DNA from: Henckelia pumila
Lineage: Eukaryota > Streptophyta > Magnoliopsida > Lamiales > Gesneriaceae
Assembly: GCF_033568475.1 (NCBI RefSeq)
Contig: NC_133120.1
Location: 94,506,151-94,570,150, forward strand
Reading direction: 5' to 3'
DNA length: 64,000 nt
A program made the position numbers and the translations under genes. Shown one piece after another: positions 38,338-50,110 of the stretch. Every line of letters starts with the position of its first letter. The first letter of the stretch is position 1. The notes below the pieces were generated by a model. The model was not told the DNA's origin. It saw nothing but the letters and a program-made list of their open reading frames with translations, and did no database searches.

Positions 38338-38787
38338 TCAATATAACATTCCAATCCAATAACGCAAAGTAAACAAAATGAAAATCAACCATGAACCAGC
38401 AAGCAAGGAATTCAACTTTCGGTTATCTTTTTCAGCTTTTTTCTTGTAATCTTCGAGCACGGCCAGTTTCCATTTCAACTCGGGAATTATAGTCATCGCC
38501 CTACGACACATCGGCGAATCTTCCCATGCGAAGAAATTACATCCACCACTCTGCCCCGGTAAGGGAGGAAATGGGACCAAAACAAATTAGAACAACATAA
38601 TGAACAATAAATTATAAAAAATGAAGATAATCCCGTAAAAGTGAAAAAATTAAAACAGAACTTTCACCCTTCAATTTTTGCATCCATGGAACCTCCGACC
38701 TGGATTATCACTGGTCCAAGAAACCCTCAAATTTGCTCGTAGTCCACATTGACAGAATATCATTCCCCTTTGAGAAACAGAGGACAT
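38338..38787 (-). pseudogene. GRF-type zinc-finger small protein with a nonsense codon
   Basis: Two exons on the minus strand, 38668-38787 and 38338-38550, GT-AG, phase 0. Exon 1 reads MSSVSQRGMIFCQCGLRANL then RVSWTSDNPGRRFHGCKN; exon 2 reads SGGCNFFAWEDSPMC, a lysine-rich coiled stretch and a C-terminal hydrophobic segment (SWLIFILFTLRYWIGMLY). CXCG, GRRFXXC and CNFFXWED are the GRF zinc-finger signature. The sequence is otherwise clean, but codon 39 is TGA (38671-38673) just before the splice donor. Either it is a recent pseudogene or the exon boundary is different. Small GRF proteins of this type are common in plants and often transposon-associated. Confidence 0.7.
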
Positions 38788-38930
38788 CGCGATCCTGGAA
38801 GATAATGTATGATTTGGGAAGGTAGGAAAGTTTATAAAATGATAAGAAAAATTTGAAGTGTTTAGAAATGGGTCGAATGACAAATAAATATATAGCCCAA
38901 AATTATGAAATTTTAAAGCTTTACTGACAT

Positions 38931-39280
38931 GGGTCGACGGGAAAATATAATCGGTCGATCAAACATTATAATCGGTCAGACAGCGGTCAAAACGGTAGCA
39001 TGGACATCCTCGGTGTTTAATATGGGTCAAATCGTGTATCACAATAAATTGAATAGGTTCTGGTCGCCCATGGTGAATCCAGTCTTAAACCCATGGTGAG
39101 AACGATAGTTTCTTCTCTACCAAATGTGACACTAATCTTGATCTTACATTATTATAGGGAGGTAATCATGTTTATAAATTCGAATAATCACAATCATAAC
39201 CTTTGATATAATATGATACAATCTCCATGGTACAAATTTCATAATAATGGAATTTAGGGTTTAGGGTTTTCAATTTAGGG
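38931..39280. repeat. ~1.23-kb tandem unit, copy 1 (left part)
   Basis: Starts 'tgacatgggtcgacgggaaa' and matches 61773 and 63003 onward. It is cut at 39280 by the LINE and resumes at 61001. It ends in TTTAGGG-like sequence (39255-39280). Confidence 0.9.
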
Positions 39281-40129
39281 GTTTTTTTTTTTAAGGACAA
39301 ACACCGCCGAAAGCCGGGGGGGGGGGGTGGGGGTGTTAGGCAGACCCCTACCTATATATAAACATATAAAAGCGATACAAATAAAACCTAACGGAGGAGG
39401 GGGACTAGGCCAAGACCTCCCCAAAAGGCTATACAGAGGTAATAGAAACATCAGAACAGCTAGGGTATCGGAAAAAATACAACCAGAACATCCCTAGAAA
39501 ATAAGTAAATACAGACAAAATCAAAGACAACTAACTAAGTCATCGTTAGCAGTCGTCCCGTGCAGCAAAAAGCCAGTAGAGATCCACAACTCGAGCTCAG
39601 CAAAATCAAAAACCGACACTGAGGCGCAAAAAGTGGCTGGTACCATCCTGAGCTGAACAAAAGATCACAGCTACGCTAGAAATATGTCCAGAAGTCACGA
39701 TCAGCTGGGAAGTCACTATACATCAGAGGCCGCCTGGAAAAAGGAGGAGCGACCGCAAACCAGCAGACCCGGAGCAAAAATATCAGGAGAATGGCGAAGA
39801 AAACTCAAGCCATAACCAAAAGCCCAAGAAGACTGGAAATCCAAAAAACAAAGGGCTCGAAAGGCCGCCCACATAACAACCATCCAATAGCAAGAACCAG
39901 GTAAGGGGGAACCACAGTGAACGCCTGACAAATCCATCACCCTGAAGAAGCAAAGCGAACGACAAGGGAACAAACTAACTCCAAAAAACTCCGGAAATGA
40001 GGCCGGAGAGCTGTACCTGCAAAGAAAAATATATAGCTACATATATAAATAACTCTAGGCGAACCTAGAGGAAAAGAATATGGAATAAAAAGAAACACAA
40101 GAGAAGCGGCGAAAAGGGAGCAAAAAACT

Positions 40130-43100
40130 CTAGGTGAACCTAGATCTAAGATAGGAGAGCCCGGATAAATCAGAACAGGCCAAAGCAGCGATGGGAATGG
40201 TCAAAGGAACACCAATCTCCAACAAACACTGCCTATGATCATGAGCCTGCCGCGCCAACGCATCCGCAATCGAATTCCCTTCCCGATAGATATGCGAGAA
40301 ATGAACCGGCCTATTCCGCACCAAGACACGCGTCCTCGAAACAATATGATCCAAATCCCAATGACATCTCCGAGATCTAAGAATCTGAATAGAAATCTGG
40401 GAATCGGTCTCAATCCAAAGGGGAAAAAGGCTAAGGTTAGAACAGAGAAGAATACCTCTCCAAACCGCCCAAAGTTCTGCACGGACATTGGACCCCAAAC
40501 CAATGAACTCACTAAAAAATGCCAAGACCCTACCAGAAGAATCCCAGACAACCCCTCCCACAGACGACTCACCCGGGTTACCTCTCGAGCTCCCATCCAC
40601 ATTGAGCTTAAAGGACCCAGGTGGAGGCCTCAACCAATGGACAATGGCAGTCTTATGAGTCCGTTGGAGGCCGACCGAAATGCCCATCATCCTCGCAGCC
40701 TGCAGAGCCCCCAACCAGAGACGGGGCTTGATAACAGTTGCGGAATGGGCAAGTCTCAAATAAGACAAACTTTGGAACTTAACCGTCTCCGCAGAGGAGG
40801 ATAAGTGACGGTGCTTAACATCATTGCGTGCGGTCCAGAGGAACCAAAGCACGACAAAAGGAAGGAATTCCCTCACATTACCCCCAGGAGACCACTCACG
40901 ACCCCTTTTCCAAGCACTGAGAAACAAAATGAAGTTCTCAGTGATAGGGATGCGAACTCTAAAGATAGCCCCAAATAAATGCCACACAGAGCGGGCGATG
41001 GGCCCGTCGATGAAAATGTGTGTGAATGTCTCCGACGACTCACAGCACTGGCACTTGGACACAAGGGAGAAACCCCGCTGCTGGAGCACCTCATCCACAG
41101 GCAACCACCGATGCCAAAACCTCCACAGGAAAAAGGACATGGTGGGCCTCATCCAGCGCCCCCAACAGGAAGTAAAGATATCCGAAACCGAGCCTCTTGG
41201 TCTGACCTGCTCCCAAGCAGATCTCACAAAAAAAGCACCATCGGTGCTGTGGATCCAGATAGCCGCATCCGGCTCATCCATCAAAATAGGAATCTGAACG
41301 ATCTCCTCCGCCACCGAGGGAGCGACGACAGCGCAGAGGAGATTAAAATCCCAGTCTCTTTCCAACAGGAAGCTGGAAACACGCACACACCGATCCCCTC
41401 TAACATCACACCTGCTCGACAGAGGGGCATCACCCAACCAAGTATCATCCCAAAAAGAGACATCCCCAAGACCAATCCTCCACCGGATACCAGGCTCCGC
41501 ACGAGGTCTAATCTGGAGCAAGTGCCTCCAAGTGGGGGAAATGGAGCCACGAGAAGGAGCACAAATAGGGCTGACAGTCCGGCAATACTTCCTCGAAAGG
41601 AATCTCGCCCAGAGAAAGGAACCCTGCCGGAATCTGAACCACAGCTTCGTGGAAAAGCTGTCAACAATTTCCTTGAGCCTGCGAAAACCCAGGCCTCCTT
41701 CTTTCACAGGGAGGCAGGCGCGAGACCAGCGGGCCCAGTGCCACTTCTTCTCTAAGGGTCTGGAGCCCCAAAGAAAAGCATTGAAAATACGCTCCAATTT
41801 CTCCAAAACAGCCAAAGGAGGCTGGATCACCTGGCAGAGATAGATCGGGATGGAAAGGAGCACACTGCGGATCAGCGTCATCCTACTCCCAGGAGCAAGG
41901 GAACGGGACTCCCAGCCCTCCAGCTTTTTTCGGACCGACTGCAGAAGAGGCTCAAAGAGAGAGTACTTACGGTTCCCACGGAAAAGCGGAGCTCCAAGGT
42001 ATTTCAAGGGCAGCTGCCCCTCCTCAAAACCAGTGATGCGCAGCAAATGGGAGCGGCGACGAGCCATCCAGCCCGGAGGAAAGCTCATTGCACTCTTGGC
42101 CACATTAACGAGCTGTCCCGAGCAATTCTCATAGTGAGCCAAAAAATCTTTGAGACGCTGAAGACCGCGGGATCCCCCATTGGCAAAAATAATGACATCG
42201 TCAGCATAGGCCAAATGGGAAATCTGCAAATCACACCCAGACCAGTACCTCATATCGAAATGCTGGAGAAACAGCCGGTCCAAGCCACGGGACAGATACT
42301 CCGCTCTGAGAACGAAGAGGAGGGGAGATAACGGGTCACCCTGTCTCAAGCCCCTCGAGGAAGCAAAGAAACCAGCAGGGGTGCCATTGACATTAACCGA
42401 GAACTTGCAAAACGAAATGCAGGCCCTCACCATCCTCACGACCTGCTCCGAAAAACCAAACCTGCGGAGGGCATCCAGAAGAAAAGACCATTGGACTCTA
42501 TCATAGGCCTTAGCCATGTCCAATTTCAGAATGACATTACCACCACGGGCAGGGAGATTAAGACTGTGAGTGAGCTCATGCGCGAGAAGGATATTGTCAG
42601 CAATCATCCACCCCGGCACAAAGCCACTCTGACTCTGAGAAACAAGTCTCCCCACCACCGACCTCAGATGAGAGTATGAAAGCTTCGAGATGATCTTGTT
42701 GGAAACATTACACAAGCTGATGGGACGAAAGTCCGTCCAAGCTTGCGCTCCCTCGACTTTGGGGATCAAAGTGATCGTGGTGGCAGTGAAGCCCTGGGGC
42801 ATAAGAGAGCCCCGAAAGAAATCAAGGACGGTTTCCATGACATCATGCTGCACAAAATCCCAGAAGCTCTGAAAGAAAATCGAAGAATACCCATCGGGGC
42901 CCGCCACACTATCCCGAGGGATGGAAAAGACGACAGCACGAACCTTCTCCAAGGAAGGTGCGGCGGCAAATCTAAGGTTCTCCTCCTCCGAAATCTCCGA
43001 GGAGAAGCCAGAAAAATCCGAAAGATCCAGGACAAAGGGATCTCCAGTGAGGAGGCGCTCGAAATAGGCAGCCCCAGACTGCTTGATGAGACCAAGAGAG

Positions 43101-43611
43101 GTGAGGTAAATTCCATCCTCCCAGATACGAAAGATCTTATTAACCACATTCTTCTTCTTCACCATGTTGTGGAAAAGCTTCGTATTCCTCTCCCAATCCT
43201 CAAGCCAATTACAAGCAGCTTTCTGCTTCCAAAAATCCGCTTCCATAGCGGTGACTCTAGACAACTCCTCATTGCACCTGGACGAGCGGGTCCAGCAATG
43301 CTCAGAGGGATCCGCTTCACAGGCGGCCTCAGCCAGTTTAACCGACCTCTTCGCCTCAGCGATCTTATCAAAAAGGTTCCCAAAAACATCCTGGTTCCAC
43401 CACTTGAGGTGGCCCTTCAATCGTTTCAGCTTGGCAAAGAGCCTGGGCATGCCTTGCAAAGAGCAAGGCATGTTCCAGTTGAGCCTGATAGTTTGAAGGA
43501 ACCCCGGGTGACGAGTCCACATGCTCTGGAACCGAAACGAGCTCGGCCCCCGAGCAAAGACAGGAGCAGACACCAAAAGAGGACAATGGTCCGAAACCGT
43601 GCGACTGAGGT
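40130..43611 (-). CDS. LINE ORF2, 3' two thirds: reverse transcriptase, zf-RVT, RNase H
   Basis: An uninterrupted minus-strand frame of about 1160 codons. It starts inside the endonuclease's last motif (SDHCPLLV) because the gypsy element sits upstream. Reverse transcriptase motifs: TLIPKV, DFRPISLCNV, LKLDMAKAYDRVQW, RQGDPLSPLLFVL and the catalytic AYADDVIIF (about residue 475). Next come a long thumb/connection region, the zf-RVT-like part (SAWEQVR ... KCQCCESSETFTHIF) and an RNase H domain (LNVDGSSRGNPGESSVGG, AELWAVWRGI, ETDSQISIQ, HIYREGNSIADALAR) with its D-E-D set. Loss of the 5' part makes it non-functional as a unit, but the lack of stops in almost 3.5 kb points to a young insertion. 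Confidence 0.9.
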
Positions 43612-44225
43612 TGTAGTGGCCCATATCCAGAATTAACGATAATGAGTAATTATCGTGTGATCATGTTATATTTAGTAAAAACATGATTAAGGAGACTTCT
43701 AAATGGATTAACGGTAGACCCAAAATAATCAAAAATGGTCCGGTGGGTCAGACAGATCGGAAGCTCCGAATTTAGGATTGGATGCTCCGAAGGTGATCGG
43801 AAGCTCCGATGAACGATCGGAAGCTCCGATCGAATTACGTCATCCATGACGTGTGGTTGATCGGAAGCTCCAAACAGGATTGGAAGCTCCGATCACCCCT
43901 ATCCGAAGTCAACCAGTGAGATTTTGACATGTGGCTGATAAGGATGTTCGGAAGCTCCGATGGCAGGATCGGACGTTCCGATCAAGGATCGGAGGTTCCG
44001 ATCGATGCCTATAAATATAAGGTCCGAGGCATTCATTTCTTGCCAATTCCGAATTCTCTCCTTCGCCCTAGTGGTCCTATTTTAAGGCTTTGGGTACTCT
44101 TATTCTAGAGTTGGAGTAGAATAATTGTTTTAGTATAGTCAGACAGTGTCTGAAATAGTAACGGAGCAGTGCTCGTGTTGTAGAGCCGTGTTCGAGGCTG
44201 TGGATTCGCAGCAGGGGAGTGCCCT
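43612..44225 (+). repeat. Outer gypsy left LTR, first part (U3)
   Basis: Contains nine CGGA-NNN-TCCG-like palindromes (43747-44003), a paired TTACGTCA / TGACGTGT element (43835-43853) and a TATAAATA box (44010-44017). It ends at GCCCT, the target duplication of the inner element; the LTR continues at 51407. Confidence 0.9.
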
Positions 44226-45495
44226 TGTAGTAGCCCGTAACCAAAATCAGTAATTGAGGGATTAATCATAATTACTTGAATAGAGTTCGGAAGCTCCGAA
44301 GGTGGGTTCGGAAGTTCCGAACAGGATCGGAAGCTCCGATGCAGGATCGGAAGCTCCGATCATATTACGTCAGGCATGACGATTGGCTAGATCGGAAGCT
44401 CCGATCAGGACCGGAAGCTCCGATCACCCCTATCCGGAGTCAACAAGTGATATTTTGACACGTGGCAGATCAGGATTTTTGGAAGCTCCGATGGCAGGAT
44501 CGGACGTTCCGATCGGGGTTCGGACGTTCCGATCAAGGATCGGAAGTTCCGATCGTTGTCTATAAATAGAAGGCCGAGGCTTCACTTTCATTTGCCAATT
44601 CCGAGTTTTCCTTTCCATTCTAGTCCTTTTGGAGCTGTTCTAGTCTTCTTAGGCTTGGCCCGGAGGTCGGCGATACATTCGGGAGTCGTAGCGGAGTTGT
44701 GCCCAAGTTCTGGAGGCATCGACATCAAAGGGCTAACGATGGACGAAGGTATAGCTTTTGCTTCCTATAAATATTTAGGAGTATGCAATAGCTTAGTTAA
44801 GGCTTTTAGAGTTGGTAGAGCTTGCACTTATTTGAGGTACGGAAGTACTGTTCGAGATATCCTGACTGAGTATGCATGTATTATGTGACTGCATGGTTTA
44901 CATGTCATTGATTTATGCTGCATTCATTTGTATCTTGCTGTATCTCTTTCGAAATGTCTGTTAGTAGGGTTGTACCCTATCCTGTTAGTGGATGGACTTC
45001 TATCAATTTGGGTCCGGCGTATCCACGGTTATCTCGGTATGGGAGCCACCTCCTGAAGCGACGGCACAGCGTGCTACATACCAGGGCTCGATCTGTCTCT
45101 GTTATCTGATCCTTGACCTCGAGTTTATAGGGAGTTCACTTTGCATGCATGTATACTCATACTCTCGTACTGAGCGTTTTATGCTCACGTCTCGTACTCT
45201 GTGTTTTTGGACACCCTATTCCATGGGGCAGGTTTGCGATTGGACGAGGAGGGTGGATCCAGGAGGGGCTAGTCAGTGGTTGACCGGCTGGAGCTTCGTC
45301 TAGGTTTTATTTCTGTTTTTTTGAGGTTAATGCAGCTATTCAATTTGGTTGTATATTATTTGGATAAATTACAGATTCCTTTACTTGGGATTTTATAATG
45401 TTTATGGTTTCCGCAGTTTATTCTGATATCTGTTTTATTAAGTTAGTTGCATGCCTAAACTCTGTTAGTAGGTGATCCGGGTAAGGGTCACTACA
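44226..45495 (+). repeat. Inner gypsy left LTR, 1270 bp
   Basis: U3 holds ten short palindromes (44286-44557), a TTACGTCA-GGCA-TGACGA pair (44365-44382), a G-box CACGTG (44459-44464) and TATAAATA (44561-44568). Relative to the right LTR it lacks a 61-bp segment after 44813, bounded by TAGAG on both sides in the right LTR, and has two more palindromes. Confidence 0.95.
44561..44568 (+). promoter_or_regulatory. TATA box of the inner gypsy LTR
   Basis: TATAAATA directly downstream of the palindrome array; the same box is at 50406-50413 in the right LTR and, in the outer element, at 44010-44017 and 56541-56548. It marks the U3 promoter of this family. Confidence 0.7.
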
Positions 45496-45560
45496 TTTAT
45501 GGTATCAGAGCATGCAAAAGAATTCTTGGGATTTAGTCTCATCATGAGGTATTTTTGTAG

Positions 45561-48500
45561 ATGGCAAATCGTGACGACCGGAGTTCTCATGGCAGTGTTG
45601 GTGGGCGTTGGGGTGATGCCGACCGGGAGCCTCGTCGAGAACGGCGTCATCGTCTTCATGACGACGAGCGTTTCACTGTGCGTCGATTCTTAGCTATGGG
45701 TCCTAAGCCCTTAGTTGGAGGTGAGTCTCCGAAGGATGCGGAGAACTGGTTAGACCGCATGGAGACGACTTTTCAGACTTTCCATTGCACCGAGGAGCAG
45801 AAGATGGAGACCCTGGGTTATCTTCTGGATGGACGTGCGCGCAGGTGGTGGAGGTTTACTTCTGCACCTTTTGTTGCGGCGAGAGGAGTGGCCACCTGGG
45901 CCGAGTTCCGCACAGCTTTTCAAAAGCGGTGTTTTCCTCCTGCACTCCGTCAGTCGAAGGCAGGCGAGCTACTGAGTCTGCGACAGGGAGCCATGTCTAT
46001 TGATGAGTATCAGCAGAGGTTCTTTGATCTGCTATCCTATTGCCCCGAGATTGCTGATAGCTCAGAGATGAAGTATAATCTGTTCCTTCAGGGCCTTAAC
46101 CCTAAGATCCATGACCGTGTGGCGGTTGGCGACGACATGTCCTACGAGGGTTTGGTGAGCCGTTGTCACCAGGCGGAGGACAGCATTCGGCGGAACAGGT
46201 CTTTCCCTCAGTCGAGGCCTGCTAGTTCTTTGGGTCCCCGTGCCCAATCTTTCAAGAAGTCTGGATCTACTTCTTCCTCTGGTTCTGGAGGTGTTGTCCA
46301 TTTCGGTAAGAAGGACAAGTGTGATCACTGTGAAAAGAACCATCCATCCGACAAGTGCCGTAGAGCTTCTGGAGCTTGTTTCCGTTGTGGAGAGACTGGT
46401 CATATCCGGAGGGATTGTCCACTATCTGGGGGAGGCAGTTCTGGTTCTGGTTCAGGATCTGGTTCTCAGGCCACCATTCAGCAGAGGTCGCAGGGACAAC
46501 CTGCTGGGAGTTCTCATTTGAGGCCACGAGCTTCTGGCCAGGTATTTGCCCTGAGACATGATCAGGCAGTGGAGGAGAATGAGAAAGTTATCACAGGTAC
46601 ATTTCTGCTTTATGGTATACCTGCTCTTGTACTTATTGACACTGGTGCATCTCATTCCTTCATTTCTGCACGTTTTGTTAAGAGACATAAGTTACCATGC
46701 ATTGCACTAGACGTAGTGATGTCTGTTTCTACTCCGACGGGCCAATCTGCTTTGGCTAAGCGTCTAGTGATGGGTTGCCCTTTAGAGTTCGAAGGGAACA
46801 TTCTGTTAGCGAATCTCATGGTCCTGGCGATGGACGACTTTGATTGCATTCTGGGAATAGATATGTTGACTACCTATCGAGCTTCAGTGGACTGCTATCA
46901 GAGATTAGTACGCTTTCATCCGGTGGGGAGTGAGAGCTGGTTTTTCTATGGTGAGGGAGCGCGACCCCCGATGCCTTTGGTATCAGCTTTGAGAGCCTGT
47001 CGAGCTCTAGAGTCTGGAGGGGAAGGCTATTTTATCTATGCAGTTGATTTGTCCGCTGAGAGTATTGGGATAGAGAGCATTCCTGTTGTTGATGAATTTT
47101 CAGATGTATTTCCTAATGAGATTCCGGGTTTTCCTCCTGCTAGGGAAGTCGAGTTTGGCATAGAGTTGATGCTGGGTACTTCACCTATTTCTCGAGCACC
47201 GTATCGTCTGGCTCCGTCAGAGATGCGTGAGTTGAAGAATCAGCTACAGGATCTTTTGGACAAGGGGTACATTCGTCCTAGTGTATCTCCTTGGGGAGCT
47301 CCTGTTCTCTTTGTAAAGAAGAAGGATGGGTCGATGTGGTTGTGCATTGACTATCGGCAGCTGAATCGAGTCACTGTGAAGAACAAGTATCAATTGCCTT
47401 GTATTGATGACTTGTTTGATCAGCTGCAGGGCACGTCAGTTTACTCCAAGATTGACTTGAGATCTGGGTATCATCAGTTGAGAGTCCGTGATCAGGACGT
47501 AGCCAAGACTGCATTCTGTACTCGCTATGGGCATTACGAGTTTCTAGTAATGCCATTTGGTTTGACTAATGCGTCGGCTATATTCATGGATTTGATGAAC
47601 CGTGTCTTCAGGGAGTATTTGAACAAGTTTGTCATGGTATTCATTGACGACATCTTGGTGTATTCGCGTAATACGGAAGAGCATGTTTCTCACTTGAGGT
47701 TGGTACTGCAGACTCTTCGAGATGAGCAGTTGTACGCCAAGCTGAGCAAGTGTGAGTTCTGGATGGATAGAGTGGTCTTTCTTGGCCATATCATATCCAG
47801 GGAGGGGATTTCTGTTGATCCAAGCAAGATTGAAGCGGTACTTAATTGGTCGCGTCCAACGACAGTTGCTGAGATCCGTAGTTTTCTGGGTCTAGCAGGG
47901 TATTATCGTCGCTTCATTCTGAACTTCTCTCAACTAGCTCGACCTTTCACGCAGCTTACCCGCAAGGGTGTGGATTTCGAGTGGTCCTCCGAGTGTGAGG
48001 AGAATTTCTGTGAGTTTCGACGGCGGTTGACTTCTGCGCCGGTGTTGGCATTACCGTCAGGATCTGGAGGGTATGTGGTTTACACGGATGCTTCTCTTCA
48101 GGGGTTAGGTTGTGTCCTGACTCAGAATGAGCATGTGATCGCATACGCTTCTAGACAGCTGAAGCTTCACGAGGACAACTATCCAGTCCATGATTTGGAA
48201 TTGGCAGCCATTGTGTTCGCTTTGAAGATCTGGTGTCATTATCTGTATGGCGAGAAATTTGAGATCTTCACCGACCATAAGAGTCTCAAGTATTTGTTCA
48301 CTCAGGCTGAGTTGAACATAAGGCAGAGACGTTGGATGGACTTGCTTAAGGATTATGATTGCGAGATAAAGTACCATCCGGGAGCTGCTAATCTCACCGC
48401 TGATGCTTTAAGTCGCAAGGTGCGACTATCCGTACTTCAGAATTGTTTGATGTCTAGTGCGATCAGTGAATGTTGTACTTCAGGTTATACCTTCAAGCAT

Positions 48501-49976
48501 AAGAAAGGTATGCAGAGTATTCAGATGTTTGCGATATTATCTGAGCCAGCCTTGTATTCGCGAATCCGAGATGCTCAGATGTCCGATTCGAAGACCCAGA
48601 GTTTAGATCGTCTAGCTAATGAGGGTAGCTCGTCTGGATTTCATTATCAGTCAGATGGCTTTTTGTGTTTGTCTGGTAGGCTTGTGATTCCACAGGATGA
48701 AGAGTTGCGAGAGGAGATTTTGTCTCAGGCACATCGCACTAAGTTGAGTATTCATCCTGTGAGCAACAAGATGTACAAGGATCTACGTACTCGTTTCTGG
48801 TGGAAGGGAATGAAACACAGTGTTTATCAGTTTTTTTCGAGATGTTTGGTGTGTCAGCAGGTCAAGGCAGAGCACCGACGACCTGGAGGATTGCTTCACA
48901 GTCTGCCTATTCCTGAATGGAAATGGGAGTTTATCACAATGGACTTTGTGACCCATTTGCCGGTATCCCCGAGGAACTGTGATGCTATCTGGGTTGTGGT
49001 GGACCGACTCACCAAGTCAGCGCATTTCATTGCCTATAGCCGAGAGTACTCTGTGGATCGCATGGCACGGATGTACATTCAGGAGATCGTTCGACTTCAT
49101 GGAGTGCCTGTGAGCATTGTCAGCGATCGGGACCCCAGGTTCACTTCTAGATTCTGGGGGAGTGTTCAGCGTGCGATGGGTACTAATCTCAGTTTGAGTA
49201 CTGCCTATCATCCGGAGACTGATGGTCAGTCAGAGCGCACTATCCGTACTTTGGAGGATATGCTTAGAGCGTGCGTCATGGATTTTGGTTCAGCCTGGCA
49301 GGATCATTTGTCGTTGATCGAGTTCGCGTACAACAACAGCTATCACACTAGTATTGGGATGACACCTTTTGAGGCATTGTACGGGCGACGTTGTCGTACT
49401 CCACTCTTCTGGGAAGAAGTTTGGGAGAGACAGGTTGAGGGACCGGAGTTTATCCAGTAGGCGATAGACATTGTTGATCAGATCAAGAAACGGATTAAGA
49501 CTGCACAGGATCGTCAGGCCAGCTATGCTAATATCAAGCGTAGGCCTTTGCAGTTCGATGTCGGGGAGAAAGTGTTTCTGAGAGTGTCACCTTTCCGCAA
49601 GATTCTCAGATTTGGCCTTAAGGGCAACTTGTCTCCCAGGTTTATCGGTCCGTTTGAGATCTTGGAGAGCATTGGCGATTTGGCTTATCGACTAGCTTTG
49701 CCACCGCATCTATCCAGTATTCACGACGTGTTCCACGTATCTCTGTTGCGACGGTATGTGGCGGATGAATCTCATATTCTGCAGCGGTCTGAGGTTCAGG
49801 TGAACAAACATTTGACTTATGTTAAGAAACCTATTCGTATCCTGGATTATAAGGATAAGGTTTTACGGAACAAAGTCATTCCTTTGGTTTTAGTTCAGTG
49901 GCAATGCCGAGGCACTGAGGAAGCTACTTGGGAGCTTGAGGACAGGATGCGTGAAGACCATCCTGAGTTGTTTTGA
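45561..49976 (+). CDS. Gypsy gag-pol polyprotein with one in-frame amber codon
   Basis: A single frame of 1471 codons with one TAG (49458-49460). Domains in order: gag capsid region (residues about 40-210), zinc knuckle [14 protein letters not shown] (273-286), aspartic protease [12 protein letters not shown] (Asp at about 360), reverse transcriptase with LCIDYRQLN and [11 protein letters not shown], RNase H ([25 protein letters not shown]), integrase with an HHCC zinc domain ([12 protein letters not shown] ... [11 protein letters not shown]) and the D,D35E core ([29 protein letters not shown]), then a C-terminal chromodomain-like region ([19 protein letters not shown]). The amber lies between the integrase core and the C-terminal part, near the frequent [14 protein letters not shown] block. 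A C-to-T change at a CHG site would explain it. The frame is otherwise undamaged. Confidence 0.93.
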
Positions 49977-50110
49977 TTTCATTCTTAAAGTTATATTCAG
50001 TTGCAAAATCTGTAAACGTTTGATTTGAATGAAGAATGTTTGTGATTTCTGTATTGCATTCGGTACTTAAGATCTGATTTCGAGGATGAAATATCTTAAG
50101 TGGGGGAGAA

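Noticed and set aside
40235..43636. Many long plus-strand reading frames (up to ~300 codons, e.g. 42743-43636 and 40979-41755)
   Set aside because: They lie antisense to the intact LINE reverse transcriptase/RNase H frame, show no domain and arise from its GC-rich codon use.
44556..45303. Frames of 60-110 codons within gypsy LTRs (also 50401-51209, 51852-52133, 57202-57432)
   Set aside because: They recur in each LTR copy simply because LTRs are repeated; no codon or domain signal.
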